Part shown: positions 24,394-37,700 of the stretch, piece after piece
Numbering within the stretch: position 1 is the stretch's first letter
Layout: each line of letters opens with the position of its first letter
Assembly (NCBI GenBank): GCA_012184525.1
Contig: WOFQ01000071.1
Coordinates: 62,001 to 126,000, forward strand
Direction: 5' to 3'
Origin: Xenoacremonium recifei
Lineage: Eukaryota > Ascomycota > Sordariomycetes > Hypocreales > Nectriaceae
DNA: 64,000 nt
Program-made: the position numbers and the translations under genes
The notes under the pieces: model-generated
What the model was told of the DNA's origin: nothing
Database searches by the model: none
Seen by the model: the letters and a program-made list of their open reading frames with translations, nothing else

Positions 24394-26050
24394 ATGTTGC
24401 GACAGGACTTTAATCGAATCGACCCCAAGCGGCGCAATGTCGTCGACTACCGAAAGAAGCAGTTTGCCACTCCGCAATACAAAGACGCCGAGTATCCCCA
24501 TCGCCTCAACTTCTATACGGACGCTCCCACTGCGGACATCACGCTGGAGCAGTTCGAGCAATGGGCCATTGACAGACTCCGAGGCATGCAAACCTCTACA
24601 CTTCTTCTGAGACGCAACTCTGACTTTAGTAGTTCTTGCTGAGTTGGAAGCATGCTCGTTCCGCAACAAGACGCCCGCCGAAATCGTCACGCACATGAAG
24701 CCTATTCTCGACAAGTACTTACCCCTCGATACCAACACCTCCGCATCTTCCAAGCTCTTCCAGCAGCGCCAGAAGGACCATTATAGCCACTTCATTCTCC
24801 GCCTCGCCTTTTCCACTACCGAAGACCTTCGCCGGCGGTTTACTCGCGTGGAGACAATGCTCTTCCGGTTGAGGTTCAACAATGACGACTTGAGCGAGCG
24901 TGCTGCCTTTGTGGCTGGACTGGACCTCGACTGGTGGGAACCGGTAACGGAAGATGAGAAGCGGGAGTACGCGGCGGAACTGGCGGCTCTGTCGAATATT
25001 CGAAAGACAACTCCTGAGGATGATACTTGGTTCAAGGTTGACTGGGACCGAGTGCCTGAGTTGGTGGAAGGGCGACGAGTATTCCTCAGGGCTGGGAAAG
25101 CTTTCGTCCCTGGCCGAGAACAGGCTAGTATGGTCGTGACAGAGTTCTCTAACCGATTAGATCGACAACTCGAGGTAAGCAGACGCCCTTTGCACGGAGG
25201 TCAACAAAACGACTAATTCTCCTCTAGCTAACAGCCCGAGCCCTACCGCGTCTCGACGAGGACGACCGCCTCACTCCAATCCTCAACCACCTCTCCAAGA
25301 ACTTCATCACCCCTGACGCCTCATACATGTCCAACACATCAGCTGTGCCCGGCGCCCAAATTACGGCGGCCAACATCGACAACTTGTCGCAGCACTTCCC
25401 GGCCTGCATGTCGCACCTCCACCGCTCATTGCGGCGCGACGCGCATCTGAAGCACTTCGGTCGACTGCAGTACACGCTATTCCTCAAGGGCATTGGATTG
25501 AATCTCGAAGAATGCCTGATTTTCTGGCGTCAGGGCTTCAACAAGATCACCGACGATACCTTCAACAAGGAGTACCGCTACAACGTGCGGCACTCATATG
25601 GCGATGTGGGCGGCGACTCGAACCGGCGCGGTGGCGGCTACAGCCCGTTCAGCTGCCAGAAGATCCTCACGGAGCACCCTCCGGGCCCTGGCGAGGCGCA
25701 CGGATGCCCCTACCGGCACTTCAACATGGAGAACCTGACGACGCTGGTGCAGAGTATGGGGGTGTCGGATCGGGGGGTACTTCAAGGTATCAAGGAAGAC
25801 AAGGACAATCAGAAGTTCCACATGGCGTGTAACCGGTAAGTTGTGGCTATTATTTGGCAAGGTATTGGCACTAACTGGGTCTAGGGTCTTTGAGTACATT
25901 CACCAAAAGGAGATCAAGAAAGCCAAGGATGAGGGTGTCATGACGCAGAACCAGCTGGAGACGATCGTGCACCCCAACGAGTACTTCAAGCGGAGTTACT
26001 TGCTAAAGAACTTGGGCAAGGAAATGGATGCTCAGAAGATGGAGGGTTGA
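24394..26050 (+). CDS. PRI2: DNA primase large subunit
   Basis: Four exons: 24394-24583, 24633-25174, 25228-25835 and 25885-26050, giving 501 residues, the usual size. It is the large subunit of primase in the DNA polymerase alpha-primase complex, which makes RNA primers for nuclear replication. Recognition: ITLEQFEQWAIDRLRVLAELE near the N-terminus, and four cysteines that match the 4Fe-4S ligands of the C-terminal domain, C304 (HFPACM), C387 (FSCQK), C404 (HGCPY) and C445 (MACNR), with spacings 83/17/41 like those of yeast Pri2. Intron 1 (24584-24632, 49 bp) has no GT donor; the phase and conserved protein fit only a GC-AG intron (CGAG then GCATGC...TAGTAG). Introns 2 (25175-25227) and 3 (25836-25884) are GT-AG. 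An MCB-type site upstream suggests S-phase expression. Confidence 0.96.
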
Positions 26051-27382
26051 AGGAGACGCTTAGGAATGAGGATTGTGAGATGGGACGGGAACGGTTGTTG
26101 GACCCCTACTCTATACATACAATGATGTCTCGGAAATGGTTCAAGTGAACAGGGAATGAATATCAGTCTGGGAATTGGACACAACAGCTGATAAGCCAAG
26201 GAGTATGGCGTTGGTGTAATTTGATTTTCTGGGGGAAGGGGAGGGATGCATTCCATGGGGTGAGGTAGAGCGAACGTTAATGCCATAACATTACTCTAAA
26301 GATGCAGCCAAATTACGTGAACTCAAGACGTACTCACTACGGACCTGTGGCCGACTCCTGGAATGAGATGGAAACGCTCCGGCAAAGGTCAATCATCTCT
26401 TGGCTGGTATTAGACCGGATGACTGGTCACATTGGCGCCGCGCCCAAAAGTGAGGGCATCGCCATGTGACCCAAATTGAAACACTAAACTCTCCGTCCCA
26501 CCAGCCTGGTCTGTAATTAGGGACATCCAATCCGCAGCGGCCAGTGACGAAGCTCCCCTCAGACTATCGTGAGTCCTACTGGCCCCCAATGTGCAGCTTC
26601 ACTGGCACAAGTCTCGCAGCTAACACAGAGTGAGCGTTAGCAACGTCGAATGCCCCGCTCACGGGACAGACGGACTGAGAAGCCGGCCCGGAGCGACGAA
26701 GAGCCGAGCCAGTCCATTCCGGGGAGGGGATGGGAGATCGCGATCACAACTTCCAAGGAAACGGAGAGAATTGCGTCGACAGTTTTGGATGGAGGGCAGG
26801 GTGTGATGGCACCGGCGCAGGATGGCCAGGCGGGGCGAGCAAGGAGGGCGTGTGCGATGGTGGGAATTGCATCACACCGTTTCATCACAGGTCGCAGGAC
26901 GAGGAGGTTATTGGCATTAGAGGCCGCACCGTTACCGCTCCGTAATGCTCCTCCCAGCAGCTTGAAGTCATCCCGTCCCGACCGACAACAGCAGCAGTGT
27001 GATCCACCCTGCACAATGAGGTCAGAGGGCGTGCAAGGTGCGGGATGGATGACGGAGCAGGAGCATAAAAACGGCATGGCACGGGTGGAAGTGAGGGCAT
27101 CGCGAAGGACGGTCAGACAGCAAGCAAGGAAATTGGCGCAGTCGCGCGACTCTTTAGCCGGCAGCCGGAAAAGTCCCTGGTTTCGGTGAGGGATGCAGTT
27201 TTGAGGTGTCGGGAAATAAATTGAGAGAAGAAGAAAATAGAAACATTATGCGGAGGAAATGCAGAGATTCTCTGGACAGCGTGGAGCGTTTCAGCCTCAA
27301 TTGATCCACGATCTTCGTGATCTTCTGTCCTTCTCCCGTTGCGCGTCCCCACCGAAGACTTCACCTCATCAACCTCAACACA

Positions 27383-27532
27383 ATGCTCTTTTCCCTTTCT
27401 CAAACTATCCTCAAGGGCCCTTCGTTCACCGAAAAGACCCTATCCACCGCTTCAACGTCATCCCAGCACAGGGCAGAAAAAGGGGACCTGCCAGAAAACC
27501 CCTTCCCGCAGGCTAGCTCTGGCGCGTTATGA
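27383..27532 (+). pseudogene. Possible relic of a short-chain dehydrogenase 5' end
   Basis: The 49-codon frame starts with a typical fungal leader (TCATCAACCTCAACACA before ATG) and encodes MLFSLSQTILKGPSFTEKTL. From memory this resembles the start of many fungal dehydrogenases, which continue with a LxGKVxxVTG segment. Here the Rossmann motif is absent and the frame ends after about 30 more residues. It may be a truncated copy or chance similarity. Confidence 0.2.
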
Positions 27533-29130
27533 CATCGCCCTGCATTGACAGGCTAAAGTGCAAGGGGAGGAGGGGATGAGGCCTTCGTCGTCACTGCGGG
27601 CGGACCAGGGGGAGGGGGTGTGAGAGAGAGGAAGTCTGAGGCCTTTTGACGTAAGCTTGGGAGAGGACTGGCTGCACCGGTGTGGCCTGGCAGCGATGAT
27701 CACAGTCGAAAAGCCTCAACAAGCGGGATACCCGCCAGAGGATCATTCACAACACAACAGATGGCCCTCGCGCATTGGACCAAACGGCACGGCACGGTGG
27801 CTTCTGATGATCCCATCCGCCTCATCACGATGCACCTCAGTCTGCCCGCCTCAAACCACCCCGAAGTGCACCTTTGCTGCATCGCCGCGTCGCCCCGAAT
27901 AACCTCCGAGCCCGCATGCAGACCCTGGCCGGGGGACTCAATCGAGAAGCTGGTTTGATGCTGGGCTGTGAGACTTTTTTGCGCTCCGAGCCGAAAGGTC
28001 CCGATGCGGTAGAGGGTTGAGGATCGAGATGATGGGAGTGTGAATGCCCTCATTCTTCCTTCTATGCATTGACCGCCCACACAGACTTCCTTGTGTTGTA
28101 TTCTCGTTTTCATACTGTGAATGCAGCTTCCAAGACATTGGTACTTAGCAACCGCGGTCAGTCGCCAACTAGGGCCATGCAGGCACTCAACCACTGGCTT
28201 TTTAGGCACTGCAGCAGAGGATTCTGGCAGATGACCCTCTGCAGCCAGACTAAAAAGCACGACTCAAAAACGGCACTCGCCAATTGATGACCGTCCGGCC
28301 CGCGCGGGGCCTTTTGGCAGCGGACGTTCGTATCTGCACCTGCGCCCAGCCTCTAGAGCAAGTAGGATGCGATGCTATTTCGAGCATTTCCGTTTGGGGG
28401 CCCTTTTTCTTACTCTTTTACTCCGTATTTTACTCCGTAAACAACACCTGCGACTAATACAACGTCCCATCAGACTCTCCGAAACTGACACAAGACGAAA
28501 CGCTGGAGTCTCATTGCCTCGGCCCCATCGCCAGCTACTAATTGCGTGGAGATGGAGATGCACCCAGCAAGTTCAGCTCAGCATGGCCAAGCTACCGCAA
28601 ACTCAATCTGCCCGCAATCGCCCATTGCCAAAGCATGGGAATTGCTAGAGGGGGAGGGGCTGCCCTTTGGTGGCGTTGCCGCTAGCAAAAAGCCTTTAAC
28701 CTCCCAGCTGTGAGACACACACCTAATGGGCCGAATTCAGGGTTTGGGTAGTCGTAGGCCAGCCACCGGCCAAACCCCCGGGAGCTGCTTGTCTCTGGGA
28801 TTCTTCCTCTAGTCAAACTGCTGCAGCGCCGTTGCGACGCTGCATCACAGGGCCAGGAATGCCAGCGAGCTATTATCGCGCCGCTACGCCCCCCCTCAAT
28901 CTCGATGCTCCGTCAGGTAGCCCTGGAGCGCACCCGGCACTTCATTTAATTAAAGCCTGGAGATAGAGCTATCGCGCGCGCGGCCGTAGGCATTTCCGTG
29001 CGCTAGCCAGCCCAGCTGAACCTGAAATGACACGATATGCTTGCTCTTTATCCTCTGTCCGAGCACGGTAACTGGGGCTTCGGCCGCTGGAATGCTCGCC
29101 AGAAGTGCCGAGGTGATTGATGTCTTCGCT

Positions 29131-29158
29131 ATCCATCCATCCATCCATCCATCCATCC
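29131..29158. repeat. (ATCC)7 microsatellite
   Basis: Seven perfect ATCC units in non-coding sequence. The complementary array (GGAT)8 lies 5.2 kb to the right in inverted orientation. Confidence 0.95.
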
Positions 29159-31522
29159 GCGCTCACGACCACTGATTTGCCTGCCTGCCCATTATGACGC
29201 TTTCTGCGGCGACAGGGGCATCACAGCGGGAGAAACCAACAGAAACGGATACCTGCATCTGACGGGTACTGTATCCCCCCGTTGTCGTCCTGCACGCTCG
29301 CGGACTTACAACGGCCAGCGCATCACCTCAGCGAATCATGGGTCACAAGAATAGCTTCAGTAGCGCTGCGACCCTGCCCTGGCGCTGCTCGCTGCAAGAC
29401 GCACAACATGGAAGGATTCGAACTGGATCCCAAAGTGATTCTGTGCAGCACGTAGTATGGAATATGGAGTTCAAAGAGCCACGAGGATAGAAGTGAGAGT
29501 CAAAGCGCGGAGCATGAGCATCCTGGTTTGTATGCAATTTTCCTAATCGTTTCTAATGTAGTCTCAAGGTGTTTCGCTTCTTCGAGCGCACATAGTCGTA
29601 ATACATGAGGCCATACCAGGCCAATTCAATCCTATTCCTGCGCCAGCTCGCTTTGGAGCACCATCCAATAAACCACCCAAACCCGTGCGTTTTGCCGGGG
29701 GGTTAATGCGCCTGTCAAGGCCCCAAAATGTGATCCTTCCGTCCCAAGCGCCAGCAAGGCACTGCCGCCCGCAATTTTGCTCCCAAGCCAGGATTGTGAA
29801 GATACAGAAGGGTTGAATGAAAAAAAAAAAGCCATCAGATCCACTCGCGAGGATCAAGAACAAGACGAAACCGAGAGGTCAAGTGGGGAATCATGGGGGA
29901 AAACGAAAAATGAAACAAGGGCTAGACCAGGTCTAAGAAAAGAAAGACATGGGAAAGGACATTGTTTGACCTGAGCCGAATGAAAAGCATTGTAGAGGTG
30001 ATGAAACCGCGCCAGGGCAATGACCCAGATGAGGCCATTCCCAGCGACGCTCGCTGGAATGTCGCAATCGGCCATTGCAGCGCAGGGCGCGTTGTTGGTT
30101 GAAGCCGCCCGCATGTACCTTTTCCCCGCTCCCACACGGCCCAGCGCGCAGAGGGAGGGGAAGGGTGACAAGGGCGACGTCAGCGGCTGCAGGCCAGCCT
30201 CCACGCCCGCTTTGGCCTGTTTGGCTCGAAAGAGGTCGGTCGCAGGCCAAGCCAAGCTGCTGCAATGCATGTCAGGACAGGCCGTGTTGGCGGTTGCGAC
30301 GCAGGATTCGCACCTAGCCAATGGCACCCCCGCTGAGGATGGGGTCCGAAGATGTGCTGCATGTTTGCTTTTCCGTCGTCGCTCTCGATGCACTGCGCCG
30401 ATGCGCCATGCACAATGATGCTGAGGAGCCGGCTGCTGTTCCGGGACGTTGCGACGCCAGCCCTTTGCATCTCCGAGGACAATGAGAGTGCCTGGTCATG
30501 TGACGTGAGCAAGCTCTGATCGGAGCCGAAGCGTGAGCCGCTGCGCTTTTGCAGAAGTTCCAGTGGTGTCGGCAGGGTCGTTCGGCAGCACCAGAACAGT
30601 AATCCTCATCTGCCGTTAATCAGATCCTGGATGACTGCACTGCCCACCAAACACATGGATCCGACGAGTCCGGCCATGTGAATTTGCGGGGATTCCCAAA
30701 TCGGGCGCGTGATTCGAAACCATGTAGGTAAGCGACCTGAGTCTAAACGAGGACTGGACAGCCACAATGGGGAATTGCAGAAACAGGAAAAAGAAATATG
30801 CAGGTGGATTCCAGCAATGGGAATTGGCGATGCATCTCTTTTTCCCTATCGGTCCCTCTGTTGCTGGTTGCGGGGATCAAGGTGAGCTGAAATGCTTGTC
30901 GCTGCCAGTGACGGTGGTTCCGAGAGCTGGGTTCCCTGGCGATGGAGTCGGATTGGACGGCGGCGTATCCTGGGCGGCTGCTGATCCGGATGCTGACGAA
31001 GCCTCGGGTCGGGCACGCCGCTGCACGCTTGACCATCCATCCGAGTTTTGGGGATTTGGTTGATTTTGAGCTGATGTGCGCAGGCTGTCTGACTGGTTGC
31101 GGTGGATTGGTGCCTGGCGGGTTGCACTCCATTTAGCATAAGACATGGTAGATGCGTGTGGGTGCGTTGGTTGGCCTCTCTTCAAGAGGTGGATCTCGAA
31201 TATCGAGACATCTCCAGGTCGAGGACTCAATCACTCATCCTGGGTCTGTGACCGAGGAGAGGAGAAAAGAATTCGCTTTGAGTCGCAGGTATCGAATGTC
31301 ATCCTTTGTGAGTTTGACGGTGATGTATCTGCGAGGAGGGTTGCTGTTTGTTGCAATCGAGTTCAGCGAGCTGGAATCGTCCTTTGCTTTGAGCTGTGAT
31401 CCATTGCTGCAAGTTCCTTCTTCCAGAGAGAGATCAAGAGTCTTGAATAGTCGTCGTAAGATCGTCGTGTACGTTTTAGAATATCAGGGTGTTGTGCCGT
31501 TCAGGGCTCGGTGGCAGGTCGT

Positions 31523-31792
31523 TTATTTGTATCCCACCATCTTGGCGCATCGCTCGCAGTAGTACAGGTTGTGAGCGATTCGCACCATACCCATGGCGCT
31601 GATGTCGTCTGTTGACGTCGTCTCGACTGATCGAGCGCAACGCATGCAGCGAAGCACCTCGATCGAGACGACGGGGCGGTTTGCAGAGTCCATGCTGTGT
31701 CGGTAGCCGGAGGCAGATGAGGAGGACGAGTCGGAGGAGATGTCAGAGTCGGAAGATGAGGACGAGCCGTACAGCTTGCTGGGAGAGGACAT
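31523..31792 (-). CDS. Small Ser-rich protein with a CxxC...CxxC zinc-ribbon-like module
   Basis: A single-exon frame of 89 residues. The first 33 residues are almost only Ser and Asp, then VLRCMRCARSVE (C49, C52) and LYYCERCAKMVGYK (C79, C82) give two CxxC knuckles 26 residues apart, a typical zinc-ribbon spacing. I recognise the pattern from small uncharacterised ascomycete proteins, but no function is known to me. The region upstream is very long (7.8 kb), which is common for regulated genes. A TATATAA element lies only about 10 bp upstream of the ATG. If it is the real TATA box, transcription would begin inside this frame and Met34 (31693) would be the start, leaving just the zinc-ribbon part (56 residues). 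Confidence 0.7.
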   Translation of the reverse strand: MSSPSKLYGSSSSSDSDISSDSSSSSASGYRHSMDSANRPVVSIEVLRCMRCARSVETTSTDDISAMGMVRIAHNLYYCERCAKMVGYK

Positions 31793-34700
31793 GGTGTGGG
31801 CGTTATATAGAGATATAGATGCCAGATTGGAAGGGGTGCCCAGTATCCGTCAGGTCGGACAGGGTCTGGTGTCGAAACAAAACAGGGCGAGCAAGTGCTG
31901 CTGCACGACGACGAGAGGGGTGCAGGGTGTGGCTGAGGCTTAGACTGAGCGGAAGACGCGTTGCAGGCAGACGGGAAATATTGCGAAGCCTGGGAGGAAG
32001 TGGTTCCTGTGAGGTGGAAGAAATGGAGTTGTGTGTGAGAGATTAGGAAGATTAGAGGATCCTCTTGATTCCTTTATTTCTGGCACAGGTCCGGGACAGC
32101 AGGAGTAATAAAGGTTTCGAAGCAGGACCGGGGGCGGGCTGGCCTTGATAAAAGTAGCTACAGTCCGCGCGGTAGATGGAGAGTTAGCGGGAGTGCGAGT
32201 GCGTAGGCTGGAGGAGGCTTCGTTCCAGACACACGCCCCCCCAGAGCGGGTGGAGGGGGGAGGGGTGGCAGCAGAGGCGCATCACCAGTCCAGGCCAGCA
32301 GGCTGCGGTCCACGACGGGCGGGCGATGGGCATTCGCGGCGGGCGAGAGCAGAAAATAGGGCCTTTGTTGGGCTCGACAGCCGGCACAGCCAGCGCGAGA
32401 GCGGTTGAAGCGGCCTGGCTGTCCAGGGCAGGCCAGGGCAAGGGTGCAAAAGAAGATGATGATGGACTCCACGCGGCGTGGAAGATCGACAAAGACCATC
32501 GATTTGCTTGTTGAGGACGAAGAACAGGGAGGGAGGGATGTGACGGTTGAGGTGGTGATGGGTGAAGCTGGAGACGGTGAGGTGCTGCCTGCCTGCCTGA
32601 GGTGTTGAGGGCAATGCCCAACGAGCAGGGCAGGTGCTGGCCGGGGCAAAGCGTCCTGTCCTAGCAATGGCAAGAGCGAACCTTCCACGCATCGTGATGG
32701 CATTCTCTGTGTTTCTCTCTGGGCGTTCCTTTGACTGTCCTCCTACATAGGCCCTTCACCTCTACTTCCACTGAAGGGAGAGAGGGGCGTGCAGTCATCG
32801 CCGAAACAGAATGCAACGTCAAACAACAAGCTCAGCGAGCAGCAGACACCTGCCAAGGCACTGGGGCGCTACGGCTCGAAGGGGGTGGCTGTAGAGCCCA
32901 AAGTCGGCGGGTTTCAAGGCTCCCAGTTTCAAGGTTCATGGTTCCATTTCTCGCTCCAGCAGCTCCAGGGCCTGAACGACGAAACTTGACGTCTGGTTCA
33001 GCGGGCTCAGGCGCTGGGCAGGGCCGGAACCGTATCGCTCGCGTTAAAAACGGAGGGCCGACAGCAGCGAAGCCCGACGTCCAGCCCCAATCCCTGCTGA
33101 CACAGCCGGACGGAGCAAAGTAGGGCTTCGTTTCGGTCTCGGCTTGCGGGCCTACGATTTACGGCAAACGAAACGACATCGCGGACATCGCGGACGGCTC
33201 GGGATGTTCCTTGACAACACAAGCTTCGAGAAGAGTCAGAGTGTGTTGTTGCTCTGGCAGCCGCTGCGTTTGAGGTGGATGGGTGGTTCGTACTCGCTCA
33301 GCCATGCTTCAAAGGAAATCCCCCTGCCATGTCATCCTCGCTCAGTCATACAGATCCATGCATTTCTCGGAACCTTTTTTTTCTCAAATTCACGGCCGCG
33401 TCGTCTGTGGCTTGGGTCATGTTGCGCTGGCGGTGAGACGGCCGGGATTGAGAGACAGAAAACGACAATGCGCACGTCGTGTGAGTGAGTCTCATGTAAT
33501 TACAGCACAGCGCCTCAACAGGAGAAGAGCCGAGAAGCAGGGCAGGGGTGGTATGAGCGTGATATGTGCCAATGACTGCCGAGCATCGCAGCCTGGAAGC
33601 GCCCGGGCGTTGGGCTGAGGCGCAATTCAGCAACATTGCTAATCTGCAACTCCGTGCCTGTCCGACGACGAGGGGGCAAATACGAGGGAGAGACCTCTAA
33701 GTGGTTGATTCCAGACAGTGAGTGCTTCAATACCAGCGCTTGGAGCGGGAAGGTAATGCTACGGAAGACACTCCAACCATGTCGTTTGCCAGCTTTTGCA
33801 GCAGCTTCACGCGGTAAACAATAATCAAGCAGCGATATTAAGCCAGCCGCCTCAGGTCACCTGCGAATCCGTGCAGCAGATTGTGCTGTAAGTCGGGCCA
33901 GGTCGCATACTGGAGGGATCCTGTGATGGGGGCCGTGAGACAGCACAGGGCCAACGACACACCCAACAGCACTGGAAGCGCCGACCATCAGCCAGCCATG
34001 TCTTGCTCTGGTCGGCCGAATTACAATTTGTCTGCTGCAACCCTGTCAGTCTGTCACTCCGCGCGTGCATGTACGGCTTACTCCGTGCTGCGAGCGAGCT
34101 GTACGAAATTACCACGACCCGCGAAAAAGGCTCTTTCTTTGGTACAGGAGGTTGTCCAGCTGGCTGCGGAGCAATGGAGTCCTGACAGGGTCCCCCAGGC
34201 CCCAGCCCCAGCCCAGCCCAGTTGCTTCCCAGCGTCCCGGGTCTTCGGGGACTGTTCGTCGGCCGCGGCGAGGGCGGGCGACGGATGTGAATACCGGACA
34301 CCGACAAATGTCCACGGACTGCACTCGGGATGTCGTTGGCTTTGGGTGTTGATGAGGTGGATGGATGGATGGATGGATGGATGGATGGATGGACCGCTGG
34401 CTGAGCCCCCTCCTCGCTCTTACACTCGTCTGTTTCTCAACAGTCCACGTAAACTCTTGTATGACTCCTGTTGAGCGGTCTGAAGCCTGCATCCTGGAAT
34501 ACGCAGCGTCGTTTAAAAAAAAATGGAGGTTTTCAGCACCCGAAAATACTAACATCCCGCAGTCAGGGGTGGTTTTTCAGCCTGGTGATGGAGACACGCT
34601 CCCCCCTGCTGCCCTACAAACTCCATCGTGAGTCACGTCCAATCCCTGGACGCTGACAGACAACAAAGAAACGGCGGGTGGGCTCGCGATGGCCCTCTCC

Positions 34701-37700
34701 CTCCCACTTGTCACTTATTATCGTAACGGCGGCTTCACGGATACAAGGATTCCGTATCACATCTCGCCTTCGCCAATCGAGCAACTCAGAACGGAATCCA
34801 CGATGGAGGGCAAAGTTCAAACGGAGACGCTCCGGCGGTTTCGAGCCCGCACTGCCCAATCCCCGCCTAGTGCCGTCGGCGACTCCTGATGACACTGCGA
34901 ATCTCCGATCCCTGGGGCCAAGACGGTGCTGAACGGCCCCTGGCGAGCTGGAACTAAAGCGCTGCCTGGGCGCTGGAGGAGGTGCGCGTGCGTGCTGTGC
35001 GCAAAGGTTCCCACGTTACATACCTTCAGTTTGTTACTGTAGGCCTGCTTGTCTGCGCGTCTTCCCTGTTTCGAGTCGAGACGGTGCAACGCGGCGCTGG
35101 CCAGTTCGGTTTGTTTGGTACACTACTGGAAAGCGATGCCAACTCCACGAACGTGTCGATTCACAGGACTCTGGAAGGGTTGCGCATCGCCATCGACATC
35201 GCCAAGATGAATTGGCTGTCTGCTTTGCCTCATGCGAGAATCCTCAGGAATCCATCCATCTGCACGCGATCTTGATCACTGCGACCCCAGACCAGCCATC
35301 GTCGCCAATGACATGGCCCTGCTGCGATCCTGGTGGCCACACAATTACGTCCTCTGGCATATCCTGCGACAAGCGACTTCTCTACAACACCATGTGCTCG
35401 CTCGTACCTTGATCACACCAGAGGCCCGTCATCTCGCGTTGGGTTGCGTACCTGGATTCCTGTTCCGCGTCCAAGGACGTGTTCCCCCTTCCCGCGACAA
35501 TGATGCAATGCTATATCATACCGTCGTTGCGGCCCGGACACCCCTTATCTCTGTGACCGCGGACGATGCTCATCAACTACTGTGTTGGGAAACTATCTGA
35601 CGTCGCGGCCTCGATCGCCCGCGGCAGCCCACGTGCCCTCATATGGCCTCTCGTCTTCCTCTTCGGATGATGCGAGGCAGACCAGCAGAGTCTCATCTCA
35701 CACCACGCAGTCGGTTCTCGTCCTGGTCCCTTCAAGTCCCTTAATCCCTGATTTCTGTCTCTGACGATCCGGCTCTCCACATTGATCGTCGAGGTCTCGA
35801 CTGATTGATGGGTTTGGCGGATGAACAGGTCGGCCCTGTGGGGAGTTTCGTCGTCTATCATTCAGAAGGGATGTTTGATCTTCCTGATGATCGAAGCATC
35901 GATCCAGCACGGAGTCTGGAGTGGGCGAGTTACGCGTTCCTCGATTCAGCGTCCGTTCGGGGGCTCCGTTCCAGCTCCGTTTTCCCGTCTCCCTACCGTT
36001 CTGGCAGGCGTCTGTTACTGCTAGCTTACCTTCTGAAACATCCCTAGTAAATGAATACGGCTGGCAGAACTCGATCGATCAACTCAGCCCAGTGAATCCA
36101 GTGAATAAACCCGCGCCGCGCGCTGTATCGCTCTGGGCCCTTCTTTTACTGTTCCCTTTGCCCTTGACTCGAACGATCCCGTCCCGATCGTGGCTCGATT
36201 GCATCGACATCGCGATTCCAACAGTCAGATCAGCCTGTTATTCACGGTGCTGGGCTTCTTACTGGCCCTCCAGGAATCCCGGTGACAGGCGGCTACGCGG
36301 CAGCCCTCCCTCAGCGTCTCCCTACCCCGTTTGCGTCCATGGTCGCGTTATCAGCATATCCGGAGTGCCCAGAGCTCAGCTTGAGTGCGATGCTCCGGCC
36401 AAACCTTCGATGCTTGGGTCCCAGCCAAAAGGCCCCCCTCCCCTTTTGACAGCATTTCGCCACCAACTGCCCGTTTGCTGGCCTGCGCAAAATGGAATGC
36501 CCCCGATCCTACCACTGCAAGAATCTTCAGGGGCCCAATCATCGGGATCTCCATACCGCACCTCCCTAGCCCGCGGGTATCATGAGCTGCTCATCAATTG
36601 CGGCTGTGGATCGGGTTCCGTCGCTGCCATCGCCGAGGAATATCAAAGGCGAGGCAAGGGGATAAACCCCTCAGAAAGGGCCTGTGATCCATCCGTCGGT
36701 TGTAGAATGCTACAGTCAGCCACGGCGGTGGTCCATGAAGGCTTATTCCCGCGGCGCAACGGTGCACGAGACGGCCACGACGGATGCGACGGAGAGTGTA
36801 AACGAAACGCCTTTGTCAGATGGTCAACAAGCGGCCGGAAGGGCCTCGTCAGCACTGGAAGAGCACAGCCAACAAGCCAAGCCAAGCCAACAAGCCAGGC
36901 CGGCGGAGTCTCCCCTTCGTCGCAGCGCAGGGCAGAACCTTCGAATTTGGAAGCACAGAGGGGAGAGTCATGGCGCCCGAAAGTCCATCGCGGTCTAGAA
37001 CCCCGTGGGAACTGCTTCGGCTTTGGTTCCGGGGGACCCTGGATTTTGACTTCTCTCGGCCGACCAATGGTTCCCGTCTAGACCCGGGCCAGTCTCGCTG
37101 CCTCAAATGCCCGCTCCCGCCGCCTTTGCGCCTCACACCCGACAACCCTATCATGGGGCCCAGGGCGGTCACTCCCGTGCCTGGCAGCTGCTGGAATCCT
37201 CGCTGTTTGTTGCTCCCGGCCTGCCGTGCGGCGGTCTGGACCGGCTGTTGGACGTGTTTGGCGCCGTGCAACGTGACAAAGCGCAACAGAGACAAAGGGC
37301 ATGGGGCCATGAGGGCATCATGAGAGTGAGCCTGGGCCACGTCCTCAGAGGTCAGCGGCCCCCCCCAGCAATGTCGATGAAACATGCTCCAGCCAGACCA
37401 GACATCCAGACAAGGCTGTGCGTTCGGCAGATTACAAGAGGACCGTACCTGGTGCCACTGAGTGAGTTTAGGCTCGAAGCTTACTGTGAGCTTCCCCCCC
37501 GGCCGGCGTCTTGGAGGGCCTTTTGCGGTGGCTTGTCGCCAGCGACGCCCGTCTTACACTGTTAGAATCCGTTCCTCCGCGGAACTGCTGGCAAACACGG
37601 GCGCGACGTCGATAACTTTCCGGGTGGTGTGTGTCGCATGACCCTAATGATCTGTTCTTGCTCTCCGACTCCCCCCTCCGAACGGACTCACCGGAGCGGC

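Larger units (their letters stand above)
26051..31522. other. Intergenic, 5.5 kb; no intact gene supported
   Basis: Mostly GC-rich spacer between PRI2 and the zinc-ribbon gene, which converge on it. It holds an ATCC microsatellite (29131-29158), an A-run near 29820, a possible dehydrogenase start relic (27383-27532), and many overlapping open frames without domains (for example 26650-27189 and 29854-30393). No tRNA-like fold was found on inspection. Confidence 0.5.

Noticed and set aside
26650..27189. 179-codon plus-strand and 146-codon minus-strand overlapping frames
   Set aside because: They are complementary GC-rich shadow frames of each other, with no motif or usable start context.
29405..29430. 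Minus-strand GTTCGAATCC resembling a tRNA B box
   Set aside because: The flanking five bases cannot pair into a T stem and no A box is found at the right distance.
35921..37081. 386-codon open frame on the plus strand
   Set aside because: It overlaps other long frames on both strands in GC-rich DNA and has no domain, an irregular composition with many Ser/Arg/Pro/Gly, and no splice or leader logic. Most likely a chance frame.
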